DNA from: Anabaena lutea FACHB-196
Lineage (GTDB): Bacteria > Cyanobacteriota > Cyanobacteriia > Cyanobacteriales > Nostocaceae
Reading direction: 5' to 3'
Assembly: GCF_014698305.1 (NCBI RefSeq)
Contig: NZ_JACJST010000002.1
Coordinates: 124,001-188,000, forward strand
DNA length: 64,000 nt
Part shown: piece after piece, positions 11,180 to 20,794 of the stretch
Layout: each line of letters opens with the position of its first letter
Position numbering within the stretch: the stretch's first letter is position 1
Notes under the pieces: generated by a model
The model's database searches: none
What the model was told of the DNA's origin: nothing
Seen by the model: only the letters and a program-made list of their open reading frames with translations
Translations under genes and position numbers: made by a program

Positions 11180-12301
11180 TTACTCTAATGCCGCTAGTTT
11201 TTCTTCAGCAAGACGTTGCGCTCTTTGCAAATTTATGAGTTTTTCTTCAATGTCATACTCTTCCATTTTGCCAAAAATAGATTTATGAAAAGGAAACTGT
11301 AATTTTTTTAGTTTGATTTGAAGTAAAGCTTGATCTTCTTTTACTATTTGCAGTTCTTTTTTTAGTTCTTCTTTAGTAGACAAGTTTTGTTCTGTAAGTA
11401 ATGGTTTCGATTCTAAATCCTGTCCCCTAATTTCTCTAGCTTCCTCAATTACTTCTGGCTGTTCTGAAAGATTTAGAAATTTCTGAGCGTAATCTAAAAA
11501 TCTATCAGCTGAATACATATAAAATCTAACGCCAGCTTCAGTTCGCATTTCTTCTACTAACTCCGGTCTTGGGCTGACAGTTTTTCTATCATGTTTTAGC
11601 CACCAGTCTTGTTTGTTATCATCTGTCACAAAGATTAGAGATTTTTTCTCAGATTTGGCATAATCAATCAATTGTCGCCAAATCACAACATCACCATATT
11701 TATCAGGTGCTGGTTTTTCTTTAGCATCTTCATATCCTGGAGGTACTGAATCTTTAAATCTTTGTTCAGCATCTTTATGAATTTCTTTTAATTTGTCTTT
11801 AATATATGGTTGACCAATCTTGCCATTTATAATGGCTATTAATTTATCCCATAGATCATCACTTTCAAGATAATTTGGATGTGCTTGCTTCTTAACTTGT
11901 AAATCATCTTCAATTTTTTTAATCACTAGTTCAATATCTTCTATAATTTTATTTACATCAATAAAAGGATGTCTTTTAAAATTCTTGAATAGCGGATCTT
12001 TTAATGCTCCTATAGCTAGATTTTTATCCAAGATAGTTTGAATTTCTTTGTAAGCTCCTGACTGATCAGATATTACGGTTAAGCGATTCTTATGAATCTC
12101 GTAAGCTACCTGATGTGGAATCCAGATTCTTTCCTGAAACTTTTGGAGAATATCAAACAATCTTTCTCTTGTTTTAGGAGAGTAACGATAAATATGTAAT
12201 AAAACATTTGTATCGAATGAAAAAATACATTTTTCCCATAGTTCAGCAAACTCTTCCTCTGTGGGTTGATAATAGCCAGGGAATAAATCACGCATATTCA
12301 T
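11180..12301 (-). CDS. PIN-like nuclease domain protein (PIN_8/DUF4935 type) with coiled-coil tail
   Basis: The 373-residue protein opens with FSFDTNVLLHIYRYS (about residues 27-41), the first acidic motif of a PIN-fold ribonuclease. It continues with WIPHQVAYEIHKNR (catalytic Glu), then YGDVVIWRQLIDYA and FVTDDNKQDWW, which carry the remaining acidic residues. This order matches the PIN_8 family, often found near defence or toxin genes. Residues about 310-373 are a charged coiled coil. The predicted activity is metal-dependent RNA cleavage. No cognate antitoxin is obvious; the downstream DUF29-like gene on the same strand is 122 bases away past a repeat-like gap. The start may be ATG 12301 or 12295. 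Confidence 0.8.
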   Translation of the reverse strand: MNMRDLFPGYYQPTEEEFAELWEKCIFSFDTNVLLHIYRYSPKTRERLFDILQKFQERIWIPHQVAYEIHKNRLTVISDQSGAYKEIQTILDKNLAIGALKDPLFKNFKRHPFIDVNKIIEDIELVIKKIEDDLQVKKQAHPNYLESDDLWDKLIAIINGKIGQPYIKDKLKEIHKDAEQRFKDSVPPGYEDAKEKPAPDKYGDVVIWRQLIDYAKSEKKSLIFVTDDNKQDWWLKHDRKTVSPRPELVEEMRTEAGVRFYMYSADRFLDYAQKFLNLSEQPEVIEEAREIRGQDLESKPLLTEQNLSTKEELKKELQIVKEDQALLQIKLKKLQFPFHKSIFGKMEEYDIEEKLINLQRAQRLAEEKLAALE

Positions 12302-12423
12302 TTTTTGGTAATTTCCTAAGAGATGCTTACAGTATAGTGCGTATCCATATCAGCCTAACACGCAACCTGTAAAAAATCACTTTTTGCAAAATCCCTACGC
12401 TTTTTTCTTTGCGCGAAATAAAA

Positions 12424-12855
12424 TTAATTCTCTCCTCCCAAAATCAAAACCATAGCTTCCCGAATCACCTCATCCTGATTTACTAAATTCCCCAATTCAT
12501 CTGCTGCATATCTCCCTTCAAAAGCCTCCAAAGCCGCTTTTCTCAAAGCCGACTCATAAGCATCTTGCAAAGTTTCCAATAACTCATCTTCCGTCAAATA
12601 ACAACCCTTAGCCTTTGGGCGTTGATTAGTGCGTTGAATTTGCTTAACAGAATTAAAAATAGAAGTTTCCCAAGACCTAGTAGAACGTTTTTCAGCCGCT
12701 TGTTTAATCAAGTGCAATAAAACAATCATCCCATAACTAAAAATCTTATTTAATTTATCCGACTTACTCATTTCCTCCAACTCTTCTACCAATTCCAAAG
12801 CTTCTGAAATCTTCCCCTCATGCAACAATTCCTTTAAAGTCAATAATTCTTCCAT
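12424..12855 (-). CDS. DUF29-like helical protein
   Basis: The 143-residue protein starts MEELLTLKELLHEG and is predicted all-helical. It has ALELVEELEEMSKSDKLNKI, then VLLHLIKQAAEKRSTRSW, an arrangement resembling a DUF29 subgroup in Nostocales. The tail (RYAADELGNLVNQDEVIREA) is acidic. I chose ATG 12855 because homologues begin at MEEL; an upstream GTG at 12873 is possible. It lies on the same strand as the PIN-like gene. The function is unknown and the family assignment is moderately sure. Confidence 0.65.
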   Translation of the reverse strand: MEELLTLKELLHEGKISEALELVEELEEMSKSDKLNKIFSYGMIVLLHLIKQAAEKRSTRSWETSIFNSVKQIQRTNQRPKAKGCYLTEDELLETLQDAYESALRKAALEAFEGRYAADELGNLVNQDEVIREAMVLILGGEN

Positions 12856-12972
12856 AGTCTGCCACTCTTTCACCGAGCATTTATATTATAAATTAACTTC
12901 TTTCTTCGTTTGCGCCTTTGCGCCTTTGCGTGAGACATAAAAATCTTCAACATTATCTTAATCAAAATTTCA

Positions 12973-13079
12973 CTCGTTCCCATGCTCTGCGTGGGAATGC
13001 ATATCTAGAGGCTCTGCCTCTAAAATACAGGAGGTAGAACCTCAAAGAAGGCATTCCCAGTCTGGAGACTGGGAACGAG
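12973..13079. repeat. Palindrome-ended dispersed element (107 bp) behind uvrA
   Basis: Each end is itself a hairpin: CTCGTTCCCA...TGGGAATGC at the left, and GCATTCCCAGTCTGGAGACTGGGAACGAG at the right split around its centre. The two ends are inverted copies of each other. The middle carries AGAGGCTCTGCCTCT. It has no coding capacity and looks like a small non-autonomous mobile or REP-like repeat. It ends five bases from the uvrA stop codon, so its right hairpin could also end uvrA transcripts. Confidence 0.8.
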
Positions 13080-13084
13080 ATCAT

Positions 13085-16027
13085 TCAAACAACTGCCGGA
13101 TATTGCTTCAACACCTGCTGTAAATATTGCCCAGTATATGATCGCTGATTCTTCGCCACATCTTCTGGCGTTCCTACTGCGATTATTTCTCCTCCCTTAT
13201 CTCCACCTTCTGGCCCCAAATCTATTACCCAGTCAGAACAACGAATCACATCTAAATTATGTTCAATTACTAAAATCGAATTTCCTTTATCCACCAATCT
13301 TTGTAAAACATCTAATAATTTGTGGACATCATAAAAAGATAAACCTGTGGTTGGTTCATCTATTAAATATAAAGTCTTCCCTGTGGCACGTCGAGATAAT
13401 TCTGTTGCTAATTTCACCCGTTGGGCTTCTCCACCCGATAATGTTGTGGCTGGTTGTCCTAACTGCACATAACCTAAACCAACATCAACTAAAGTTTGTA
13501 ATCTCGTCACTGCTTTGGGAATGTTTTGACAAAATTCTAATGCTTCTTCAACCGTCATATTCAAAACATCAGAAATTGATTTATCCTTATATTTAACTTG
13601 TAAGGTTTCCCGGTTATATCTCGCACCTTTACAAATTTCACACTGCACATAAACGTCAGGGAGAAAGTTCATTTCAATGACATTCACACCTTGTCCGCTA
13701 CAAGCTTCGCAACGTCCACCTTTAACGTTGAAAGAAAATTGTCCAGGTTTATAACCTCTGGTTTTGGCTTCGATAGTTTGGGAAAAGACATCGCGGATGA
13801 TATCGAACACACCTGTGTAAGTTGCGGGGTTAGAGCGGGGAGTTCTGCCAATGGGTGATTGGTCGATAACGATCGCTTTATCAACGGAGTTTAAACCTTT
13901 GATTTCATCGATATCTTTAGGTAAAGGAGCTTTTTTCAGTAAATGATGTTGTAATGCTGGATAAAGTAATTCGTTAATTAAGGTAGATTTTCCCGAACCA
14001 GAAACACCAGTAACAGAGACAAGTTTCCCTAAGGGAATTTCGACATCGATATTTTGTAAGTTGTTGCGACGAGCATTTCTAATAGTTAAAGTCCGTCCGT
14101 TTCCTTCCCTTCGTTCTGCTGGGGTATTTATGACTCTTCTTCCTGATAAGTAAGCACCGGTTAAAGAATCTTCGGCATTGAGTAAGTTCTCTAAACTCCC
14201 TTGAGAAATAATATTTCCCCCATGAATTCCAGCACCAGGACCGATATCAACTATATAGTTAGCTGCGCGAATAGTTTCTTCGTCATGTTCAACGACTATT
14301 AATGTATTTCCTAAATCGCGTAATTTGGTTAATGTTTTCAGCAATCTGCCGTTATCTCTTTGATGTAAACCAATGCTGGGTTCGTCTAAAACGTAAAGAA
14401 CTCCTGTTAGTCCCGAACCGATTTGTGTGGCGAGACGAATGCGTTGAGCTTCTCCGCCTGATAATGTCATGGCGGGACGATCTAAGGTGAGATAATCTAA
14501 GCCGACATCTAATAAAAATTGTAATCTGGCTTTAACTTCTCGGAGAACTAAATCAGCAATTTGCGTTTGGCGCGGACTCAATTCTAAATTTTCTACTCTT
14601 TCTCGACATTGCCGAATGGAAACGCTGGTTAAATCTAAAATTCCAAATTGTCCTAACTTCACTGCTAAGGCTTCGGGTTTTAATCTTTTTCCTCCACACA
14701 CTTCACAAGGTTGGTCAATTAAATATTCTTCTAACTTCTGCTTAACTAACTCGGTTCCGCCTTCATATTGGCGTTGCAAAATGGGAATTACACCTTTGAA
14801 AATCTGCTTTTTCCCTTCTGGGGTTTTCTTGTCTTCTTCCCCATACAAGACAATTTTTTGCTGTTCCGGTGTCAACTTACCCCATTGTGTCTGCAACTCA
14901 AACCCATAAGTTTGTCCCAGACTATAAAGCAACTCCAAATAATAGGAGTTTTCCTTTTCTGACCAAGGGGCAATTGCCGCATACATGGGCGCATCTGGGT
15001 TAGGTACGACCAATTCCTGGGAAAATCTTTTTAAGGTGCCAATACCGTGACAATGGGGACAAGCACCATAAGGTGAATTAAAAGAAAACAAACGTGGTGA
15101 TAATTCTTCCATTACCGCACCATGTTCTGGACAAGCAAAGTTTTCTGAAAACACCATTTCTACAGGTGATTCTTGTTCGGAAATACCTTGATTTTCTCCT
15201 GGGGTTGCTATATACTTACTATCAGACCGCTCTAGCGCTGCCTTATTAACTGTGTCATTTAATACTTCAATTATAGCAATACCGTGAGATTGCTTAAGAC
15301 AAGTAGAAAGAGAATCGACTAAACGCTCTTGAATTCCAGCTTTTTTAACTAAACGGTCAATAACCAGTTCTATAGTATGTGTGATATTTTTATCTAATTC
15401 GATGGAATCTGATAGCTCTCGAACCTCTCCATTTACCCTCACGCGCGTAAATCCTTGGGACGATAAACCAGATAAAAGTTTGCGGTGAGTCCCCTTTTTA
15501 CCTCGGACGACAGGAGCGAGAATTTGGAACCGGGTGCGATCGCTCAATTCCATGATCCGATCGCACATCTGGTCAATGGTTTGGGGAGCAATACAGCGAT
15601 CGCACATGGGACAATGAGGTTCACCAGCCCGACCAAACAACAATCGCAGATAATCATAAATTTCCGTCACCGTCCCCACGGTAGAACGAGGATTATGGGA
15701 AGTTGATTTTTGGTCAATGGAAATTGCCGGACTTAAACCTTCAATTGCTTCCACATCCGGTTTATCCAACTGACCCAAAAATTGTCTGGCATAGGCGCTC
15801 AGAGATTCCACATAACGCCGCTGTCCTTCGGCGAAAATGGTATCAAACGCCAAAGAAGATTTACCCGAACCAGAAACGCCTGTAAAGACAATCAAGCGAT
15901 CGCGTGGCAACTCCAAATCAATATTTTTCAGATTATGCTGCCTAGCACCGCGAATGCGAATAGTATTCTGGCTGTTGTTTGGATACGGAAGACTACCGTT
16001 TAAAGATGCTGCTAGGTTTTCTGACAT
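13085..16027 (-). CDS. uvrA: UvrABC excinuclease subunit A
   Basis: UvrA is the damage-scanning ATPase of nucleotide excision repair; it loads UvrB. The 980-residue protein has two ABC ATPase modules: Walker A GVSGSGKSS at residues 50-58 and again near residue 672, with two TLSGGEAQR signatures and DEPSIGL/DEPTTGL Walker B regions. Two zinc-finger insertions are visible (CPHC in the first half; CEAC ... CEIC near residue 770). Length is slightly above the usual 940 or so because of a Gln/Glu/Ser-rich stretch around residues 255-290. Monocistronic; no ribosome binding site is strong at the chosen ATG. Confidence 0.98.
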   Translation of the reverse strand: MSENLAASLNGSLPYPNNSQNTIRIRGARQHNLKNIDLELPRDRLIVFTGVSGSGKSSLAFDTIFAEGQRRYVESLSAYARQFLGQLDKPDVEAIEGLSPAISIDQKSTSHNPRSTVGTVTEIYDYLRLLFGRAGEPHCPMCDRCIAPQTIDQMCDRIMELSDRTRFQILAPVVRGKKGTHRKLLSGLSSQGFTRVRVNGEVRELSDSIELDKNITHTIELVIDRLVKKAGIQERLVDSLSTCLKQSHGIAIIEVLNDTVNKAALERSDSKYIATPGENQGISEQESPVEMVFSENFACPEHGAVMEELSPRLFSFNSPYGACPHCHGIGTLKRFSQELVVPNPDAPMYAAIAPWSEKENSYYLELLYSLGQTYGFELQTQWGKLTPEQQKIVLYGEEDKKTPEGKKQIFKGVIPILQRQYEGGTELVKQKLEEYLIDQPCEVCGGKRLKPEALAVKLGQFGILDLTSVSIRQCRERVENLELSPRQTQIADLVLREVKARLQFLLDVGLDYLTLDRPAMTLSGGEAQRIRLATQIGSGLTGVLYVLDEPSIGLHQRDNGRLLKTLTKLRDLGNTLIVVEHDEETIRAANYIVDIGPGAGIHGGNIISQGSLENLLNAEDSLTGAYLSGRRVINTPAERREGNGRTLTIRNARRNNLQNIDVEIPLGKLVSVTGVSGSGKSTLINELLYPALQHHLLKKAPLPKDIDEIKGLNSVDKAIVIDQSPIGRTPRSNPATYTGVFDIIRDVFSQTIEAKTRGYKPGQFSFNVKGGRCEACSGQGVNVIEMNFLPDVYVQCEICKGARYNRETLQVKYKDKSISDVLNMTVEEALEFCQNIPKAVTRLQTLVDVGLGYVQLGQPATTLSGGEAQRVKLATELSRRATGKTLYLIDEPTTGLSFYDVHKLLDVLQRLVDKGNSILVIEHNLDVIRCSDWVIDLGPEGGDKGGEIIAVGTPEDVAKNQRSYTGQYLQQVLKQYPAVV

Positions 16028-16167
16028 ATTGACAGGCTGAAGGAATGTTGCACAGTGAAACAGTTCTTCATAATACTATTTTTATTCAGGTTATGCTACA
16101 AAAGTATGTCCCTAATATTTCCTAAATTTGCTAGATAATTACAGAAAATCTTGCTGAGGATAGAGTT

Positions 16168-16738
16168 ATGGTTTCGCAAATTACCGCACCAGCCCAGCCA
16201 GAAGTCATTTATCCTGATTAATAATACGATTCAGTTTCGCATTCTTGTAGAAATTCAGCAAAATTTAGATTGGCTGTTTGCTGATGACCCAAATGTGTTT
16301 GTTGCGGGAGATTGATTTTGGTATCCCGTTGAGGGAAAAAATACCATCGTTAACGCTCCTGATGTCTTGGTTGTTTTGGGTAGACCAAAAGGCGATAGAC
16401 TTTCCTATATGCAATGGAAAGAAGCGGGTATCCCTCCCCAAATCGTGTTTGAAATTCTTTCTCCTATTAACACGAAAACGGAAATGGAGAAAAAATTACT
16501 TTTCTATGACCGTTATGGGGTAGAAGAATATTATATCTATGATCCTGAAAAAAATAATTTACAAGGTTGGTTAAGAGGTGAAGATGGTTTAGATATCATC
16601 TCCCAAATGGTAGATTTTGTAAGTCCACGTTTAAAAATTCGCGAGGAAGTGGAAGCAACTATTCAAAGATTAAACGCAGATGGACGCAGATATAGCTTGC
16701 TTCCCGCAGGGTACGCAGATAATTTTGTACTTCATTAG
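16168..16738 (+). pseudogene. Broken Uma2-family (DUF820) endonuclease-like gene
   Basis: The start MVSQITAPAQPEVIYPD is followed by TAA at 16219. A second lesion, TGA in GGAGATTGATTTTGGTATCC, interrupts the frame near 16312. The rest reads as a good Uma2 domain: APDVLVVLGRPKGDRLSY, then QIVFEILSP, TEMEKKLLFYDRYGVEEYYIYDPE and LQGWLRG. This family has a PD-(D/E)XK-like fold, and the D-x(n)-E(I/V)xSP core survives. The C-terminus runs into a repeat-derived peptide (NADGRRYSLLPAGYADN). At least two inactivating changes and some missing codons near the first stop make it a pseudogene. Confidence 0.85.
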
Positions 16739-16764
16739 ACTAGGAAATGCTATGTCGTTGGCAA

Positions 16765-17820
16765 CTAATTACTCCTACTTGGTTCTTCTACATTAGTAAA
16801 ATTTTGTATTTCTATTGAATTAGCAGCATCACCAGGTTGAGAAACTATCAAAGTTATTGCCAACACAGCTAATATTATTGCTAAAGTTACCAAACCTAAT
16901 ATTATTATATTTTTTTTCGGTTGCATTGCGGCAACTAAATAATCTCTCTTTTTCCTTGAACCAATTACTCGAATTGGTTCAAGTGCTTGTAAAGCAACAG
17001 AGGCATTAGCATAACGACGCTTGCGGTTAGGTTCTACCATTTTCTTTAACCATAGCCTAAACTGTGAACTTATCTGGGGAAGTAATTTCTGAAAATTAAA
17101 GCGATAGTTATCATCAATTAATTGACCGATATCCACAGAACGAGTATTTGTGAATAAGCAAATGAGAGTTGCACCTAAACTATATAAATCTGAAGCTGCT
17201 GTTAACTCATGACCACATTGTTCTTCTGGTGGCATAAAACCGGGAGTACCTGCAACTAAAGTACTGAAATCTATCTTGGTATTTTGTAACCTTGCTAAAC
17301 CAAAATCAACTAAATAAGCATTTAAATGCTCATCTACCAAAATATTATCAGGTTTTATATCCCGATGAATAATAGGAGAAACTTGCTGTTGTAGATAAAC
17401 CAAAATTTCTAAAATCGACAAAGAAATTTTCTTGATTTCTTGCGGGTTAAATCTACGTTTTAATCCTAAAGATGGAGCATCTTTATATTCTAGTATCAGA
17501 CAAAAAAAACCCGGTTTTTCAAAACAATCTATATAACGGGGGATGCGGGGATGATTCAGTTGTTGAAGTATTTGAATTTCCCGTTCATAAGCTTTCACTC
17601 CCGACCAGTCAGCAGTCGTATTTGCACAACAAAATTCTTTAATTACTACTTTTTTTTGAGAGTTAATTTCCTTTGCTAAGTAAGTAATGCGTCCTCCTTC
17701 TAGGTTACGTCCCAATTCTCTAATTACTTGATAGCCTGCTGCGGAAAAATCTGGATGATAATTACAGGGAATTGTCCCTTCATATTCATGACTTATGTCA
17801 AGGTCAATCATACAACTCAT
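16765..17820 (-). CDS. Membrane-anchored Ser/Thr protein kinase (Hanks type)
   Basis: The 351-residue protein contains a complete kinase domain: a Gly-rich loop at about 37-48, ATP lysine K61 (VVIKEF), catalytic loop HRDIKPDN (152-159), DFG at 172-174, and GTPGFMPPE in the activation segment. A transmembrane helix (about residues 304-326, IIILGLVTLAIILAVLAITL) precedes a short extracytoplasmic tail of about 25 residues, so the kinase faces the cytoplasm and no sensor domain is attached. Start is at MSCMID or three codons later at MIDLD. Targets are unknown. It stands alone. Confidence 0.93.
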   Translation of the reverse strand: MSCMIDLDISHEYEGTIPCNYHPDFSAAGYQVIRELGRNLEGGRITYLAKEINSQKKVVIKEFCCANTTADWSGVKAYEREIQILQQLNHPRIPRYIDCFEKPGFFCLILEYKDAPSLGLKRRFNPQEIKKISLSILEILVYLQQQVSPIIHRDIKPDNILVDEHLNAYLVDFGLARLQNTKIDFSTLVAGTPGFMPPEEQCGHELTAASDLYSLGATLICLFTNTRSVDIGQLIDDNYRFNFQKLLPQISSQFRLWLKKMVEPNRKRRYANASVALQALEPIRVIGSRKKRDYLVAAMQPKKNIIILGLVTLAIILAVLAITLIVSQPGDAANSIEIQNFTNVEEPSRSN

Positions 17821-17998
17821 ATCAGGAGAATATTGTCAATATATAAATTGAAAAAAATATCATCCCTATAAGTAATGGATAATTTTTTCTCTAATTACCA
17901 ATTACCTATTGCCCATCACCAATTCCAGAAGGTTTTTGTGTTTTACCCTAACTACACCAAGACGCAAATATTTGCAATGGGTCTTGGTGAGAAATAAA

Positions 17999-18886
17999 TT
18001 ATCTTTTTTGCGCTAACCAATCAATAATCTGAACATTGACAACACCTGGAACTTCATCATGGGGACAATGACCGGCACCGGGAATGGGAACAATTTTGAT
18101 GTCTTTGCCATTTTCACACGCCTCTTCGTAAATCTTGGCCCCTGTAATTGGTATCCAGGGATCATTTGCACCCCAAATTACTAGTAAAGGACATTCTAAC
18201 TTAGGCAATAGCTCTTCTGGGGAAGGCCCGGGAGGTGCTGTGAGGATAGAAGCAAAAACTTGTTGTGCGCCTGGATCACAGGATGGAGTATAAAGTAAAT
18301 CAACAAGTTCATCGGTTACAGCATTGCGATCGCCATAAACTTGATACAATGTGCGACGAATCTGTGATTTTTGGCGAATGCGGTTAAAGAGGAATTTACC
18401 AGTTATGGGGTTAGCTACCAACTTGTTAAAAGTCCCCATAACAACTCGTAGAACTGGGTTCAATTCATGGGCACGGTGACTCAAACCCCCCGCAGAGTTA
18501 ATTAACACACCCCCAGCCGCAATTTCCGGGTATTTGGTGAGAACCATTAAACTCAAAAGTGCGCCAATGGAATTTCCTATCAATACCGTTGGTTCTTGAA
18601 TATGTGCATTCCAGAAATCTTTTAATAGTTCTGCCCAGACTTCCATGCTATAATCTATAGCTGCTTTATCAGAACCACCAAAACCCAATAAATCCACAGC
18701 AAAAACCCGATAACCAGCATCAGCTAAAACCGGGATATTTTTGCGCCAGTGACCAATGGAAGCACCAAAACCGTGAATTAGCAGCAGCGGCTTTCCTACA
18801 CCCATGACAGTGTACTGAATTTTGTAATCTCGCCAAATCCAAACTTGTTTTTCAAATGTTGGTGACGGCTGGGTTGATATCGACAT
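17999..18886 (-). CDS. Alpha/beta hydrolase with Ser nucleophile
   Basis: The 295-residue protein has HGFGASIGHW (oxyanion), nucleophile S106 in GNSIGA, acid D242 (GANDPW) and base H273 (AGHCPHDE). The VDLLGFGGSDK and YSMEVWAELLKDFW stretches are typical of a cyanobacterial/plastid clade that also contains chlorophyll- or pheophytin-dephytylating enzymes. That activity is possible but cannot be shown here. No signal peptide or lid-domain oddities. Monocistronic, divergent from the SLH-protein gene. Confidence 0.88.
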   Translation of the reverse strand: MSISTQPSPTFEKQVWIWRDYKIQYTVMGVGKPLLLIHGFGASIGHWRKNIPVLADAGYRVFAVDLLGFGGSDKAAIDYSMEVWAELLKDFWNAHIQEPTVLIGNSIGALLSLMVLTKYPEIAAGGVLINSAGGLSHRAHELNPVLRVVMGTFNKLVANPITGKFLFNRIRQKSQIRRTLYQVYGDRNAVTDELVDLLYTPSCDPGAQQVFASILTAPPGPSPEELLPKLECPLLVIWGANDPWIPITGAKIYEEACENGKDIKIVPIPGAGHCPHDEVPGVVNVQIIDWLAQKR

Positions 18887-18991
18887 TAGTTAAGATTCCT
18901 AAAGTATTATTTCTTTATGGTAATCCTCCTGGCTATCTTGACAAAAAATTATGGAAAAAGCTATATATGGCGTACACTATCACCTGTAAGT

Positions 18992-19056
18992 TTCACCTAG
19001 CATCAAAACATTAATCAGTTAAGTAAGCTTATTACCTACTGAACATTCTAGGTGAA
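18992..19056. repeat. Spaced 9-bp inverted repeat before the SLH gene
   Basis: TTCACCTAG (18992-19000) and CTAGGTGAA (19048-19056) are perfect complements 47 bases apart, just before the start codon at 19081. It may be a leader stem or an operator pair; the function is unknown. Confidence 0.5.
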
Positions 19057-19080
19057 TAGATACGGCGTGAAATAAATACA

Positions 19081-20610
19081 ATGATTCTAAGTAGATTAAC
19101 CCATTTTAGGAAAGCAGCTATTGCCTCAGTCGCTGTAATAGTCTTGTCGCCAACACATCCTACTTTGGCAGTATCAAATTTATTTGCTACAGTCGCATCA
19201 CAACATAGCAATTATATTCAGCCGCTTTTAGCCCAAAAAACTCCTCCTGAAGATGTAGAAACAGACAGCACAACCCGCAGCAAACAGGAAACTGTGACTA
19301 CGAGTTCTGTAAAAAGGGAAAAATCAGGATTTACTTTAGCTATTTGGCAACCAGGTGCTAACATTTCGGAAATAATCGCCCGTGTTTCTATTAAGGGTAA
19401 ACATGGCAATAAATATTATCAAGAACGGTTTATAGGAGATTACAGATACAAAATCAAGCAGAAAGCCAAGTTTGTGAAGGGATTTAAATTGGGCGATCGC
19501 ATCGTCGTCAGATTATATGATACCACAAACCGCTTCATTGGCTACACCGAATTTGCGTGTTTACCTGGTCATACAGCAGTCAACTTGATTTTATCTGCCA
19601 ATCCGAGAGAATATCAAGTAGTTCGTGTCTTTTATGGTGTGGATGACAATGAAGATAGCATTGTTGACACTGATACTACCGCTTACGACTACTTCACCCA
19701 AGTTAGTAACCAAAAAGTGACTTTCCTGGAAAGTTCTGACAATATCAATATTACTCAGTACCAAGCCGCCGGCTTTGCCAAAGTTGCGTCAACTGGTGTG
19801 TATCCGGTATCATTTAGCGAAGGTGATTTTGCTTTAGTCGGTAAATCCATTAGCGTTTCTAATTCTAACTTAGCCAAAGCCTTAACAGCTGCCCCTGGCA
19901 GTTTGGTACAGTTGACTGCAATTGGGCAAAACTCCAACTTTGAACTCAGTCAATTATTAAGCAAGTATCGTCCCGTAGGTGTAGCGAAGGATATCCAAAC
20001 ATCATTTTCAGATATCTCCAAAGACTACTGGGCTAAAGATTATATTGCCGAATTGGCAGCAATGGAAATTATCGGCGGTTTTCCCGATGGTTCTTTTCGT
20101 CCTAATGCACCGGTAACACGCGCTGAATTTGCTGCCCTGTTGCAAAAAGTCTTTATCAAAAGTAAAGTCCGGCAAGCGATCGCATTTCGAGATGTTTCTA
20201 GCCGATATTGGGCTTATGATGCCATCCGCGAAACCTATGAAATGGGGTTTTTCACCATCCTGGGCAGCAGAAACTTTAACCCCACACAAAAGCTTTCTCG
20301 CCTAGATGTTTTGATCACATTGGCAAAAGGATTAAATTATAAATCCACCGGTTCCACAACCAAAATCCTCTCAATTTACAACGATGCTTCTAGCATTAGA
20401 AATGAACATCGTGATTTCATCGCTGCCATTACAGAAAATGGAGTAGTTGTCAACTATCCGAATATAAAATTGCTCAATGGTAAAAAAGTTGCCACCAGAG
20501 CAGAAGTTTGTGCTTTACTTTACAGAGCTATGGTTAGCGCTGGTGAAGTAGCAGATTTCGCCTCTAAATACACAATTAAACCCACACTCAAAAAAGATAA
20601 CGAGGAATAA
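19081..20610 (+). CDS. S-layer-homology (SLH) domain envelope protein
   Basis: The 509-residue protein has an N-terminal signal peptide (KAAIASVAVIVLSPTHPTLA). A beta-rich domain follows at about residues 85-300 (GFTLAIWQPGANISEIIARV ... FACLPGHTAVNLILSANP). Then come three SLH motifs: residues about 308-360 (FSDISKDYWAKDYIAEL ... FPDGSFRPN), 366-418 and 427-485, the third degenerate. SLH motifs tie proteins to peptidoglycan-linked polymers, so it should sit in the periplasm or wall. It lacks the beta-barrel of the SLH-OprB porins. A single gene; the role of the N-terminal domain is unknown. Confidence 0.88.
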   Translation: MILSRLTHFRKAAIASVAVIVLSPTHPTLAVSNLFATVASQHSNYIQPLLAQKTPPEDVETDSTTRSKQETVTTSSVKREKSGFTLAIWQPGANISEIIARVSIKGKHGNKYYQERFIGDYRYKIKQKAKFVKGFKLGDRIVVRLYDTTNRFIGYTEFACLPGHTAVNLILSANPREYQVVRVFYGVDDNEDSIVDTDTTAYDYFTQVSNQKVTFLESSDNINITQYQAAGFAKVASTGVYPVSFSEGDFALVGKSISVSNSNLAKALTAAPGSLVQLTAIGQNSNFELSQLLSKYRPVGVAKDIQTSFSDISKDYWAKDYIAELAAMEIIGGFPDGSFRPNAPVTRAEFAALLQKVFIKSKVRQAIAFRDVSSRYWAYDAIRETYEMGFFTILGSRNFNPTQKLSRLDVLITLAKGLNYKSTGSTTKILSIYNDASSIRNEHRDFIAAITENGVVVNYPNIKLLNGKKVATRAEVCALLYRAMVSAGEVADFASKYTIKPTLKKDNEE

Positions 20611-20794
20611 TACTTAAACAATTCAAAATTCAAAACTCAACATTTCTAACTGTTATCCCATTCTTGTTAAGTAGGTGACGGGAAAAAACCGTAGACGCGG
20701 AGCGGCTTTTCGGAGAGTAATATGTAACAAAAAGTAAAACTCTTCTCTGTTCCCTGTTCCCTTGTCATAACGACAATTTTTAACGCCAACCTAC

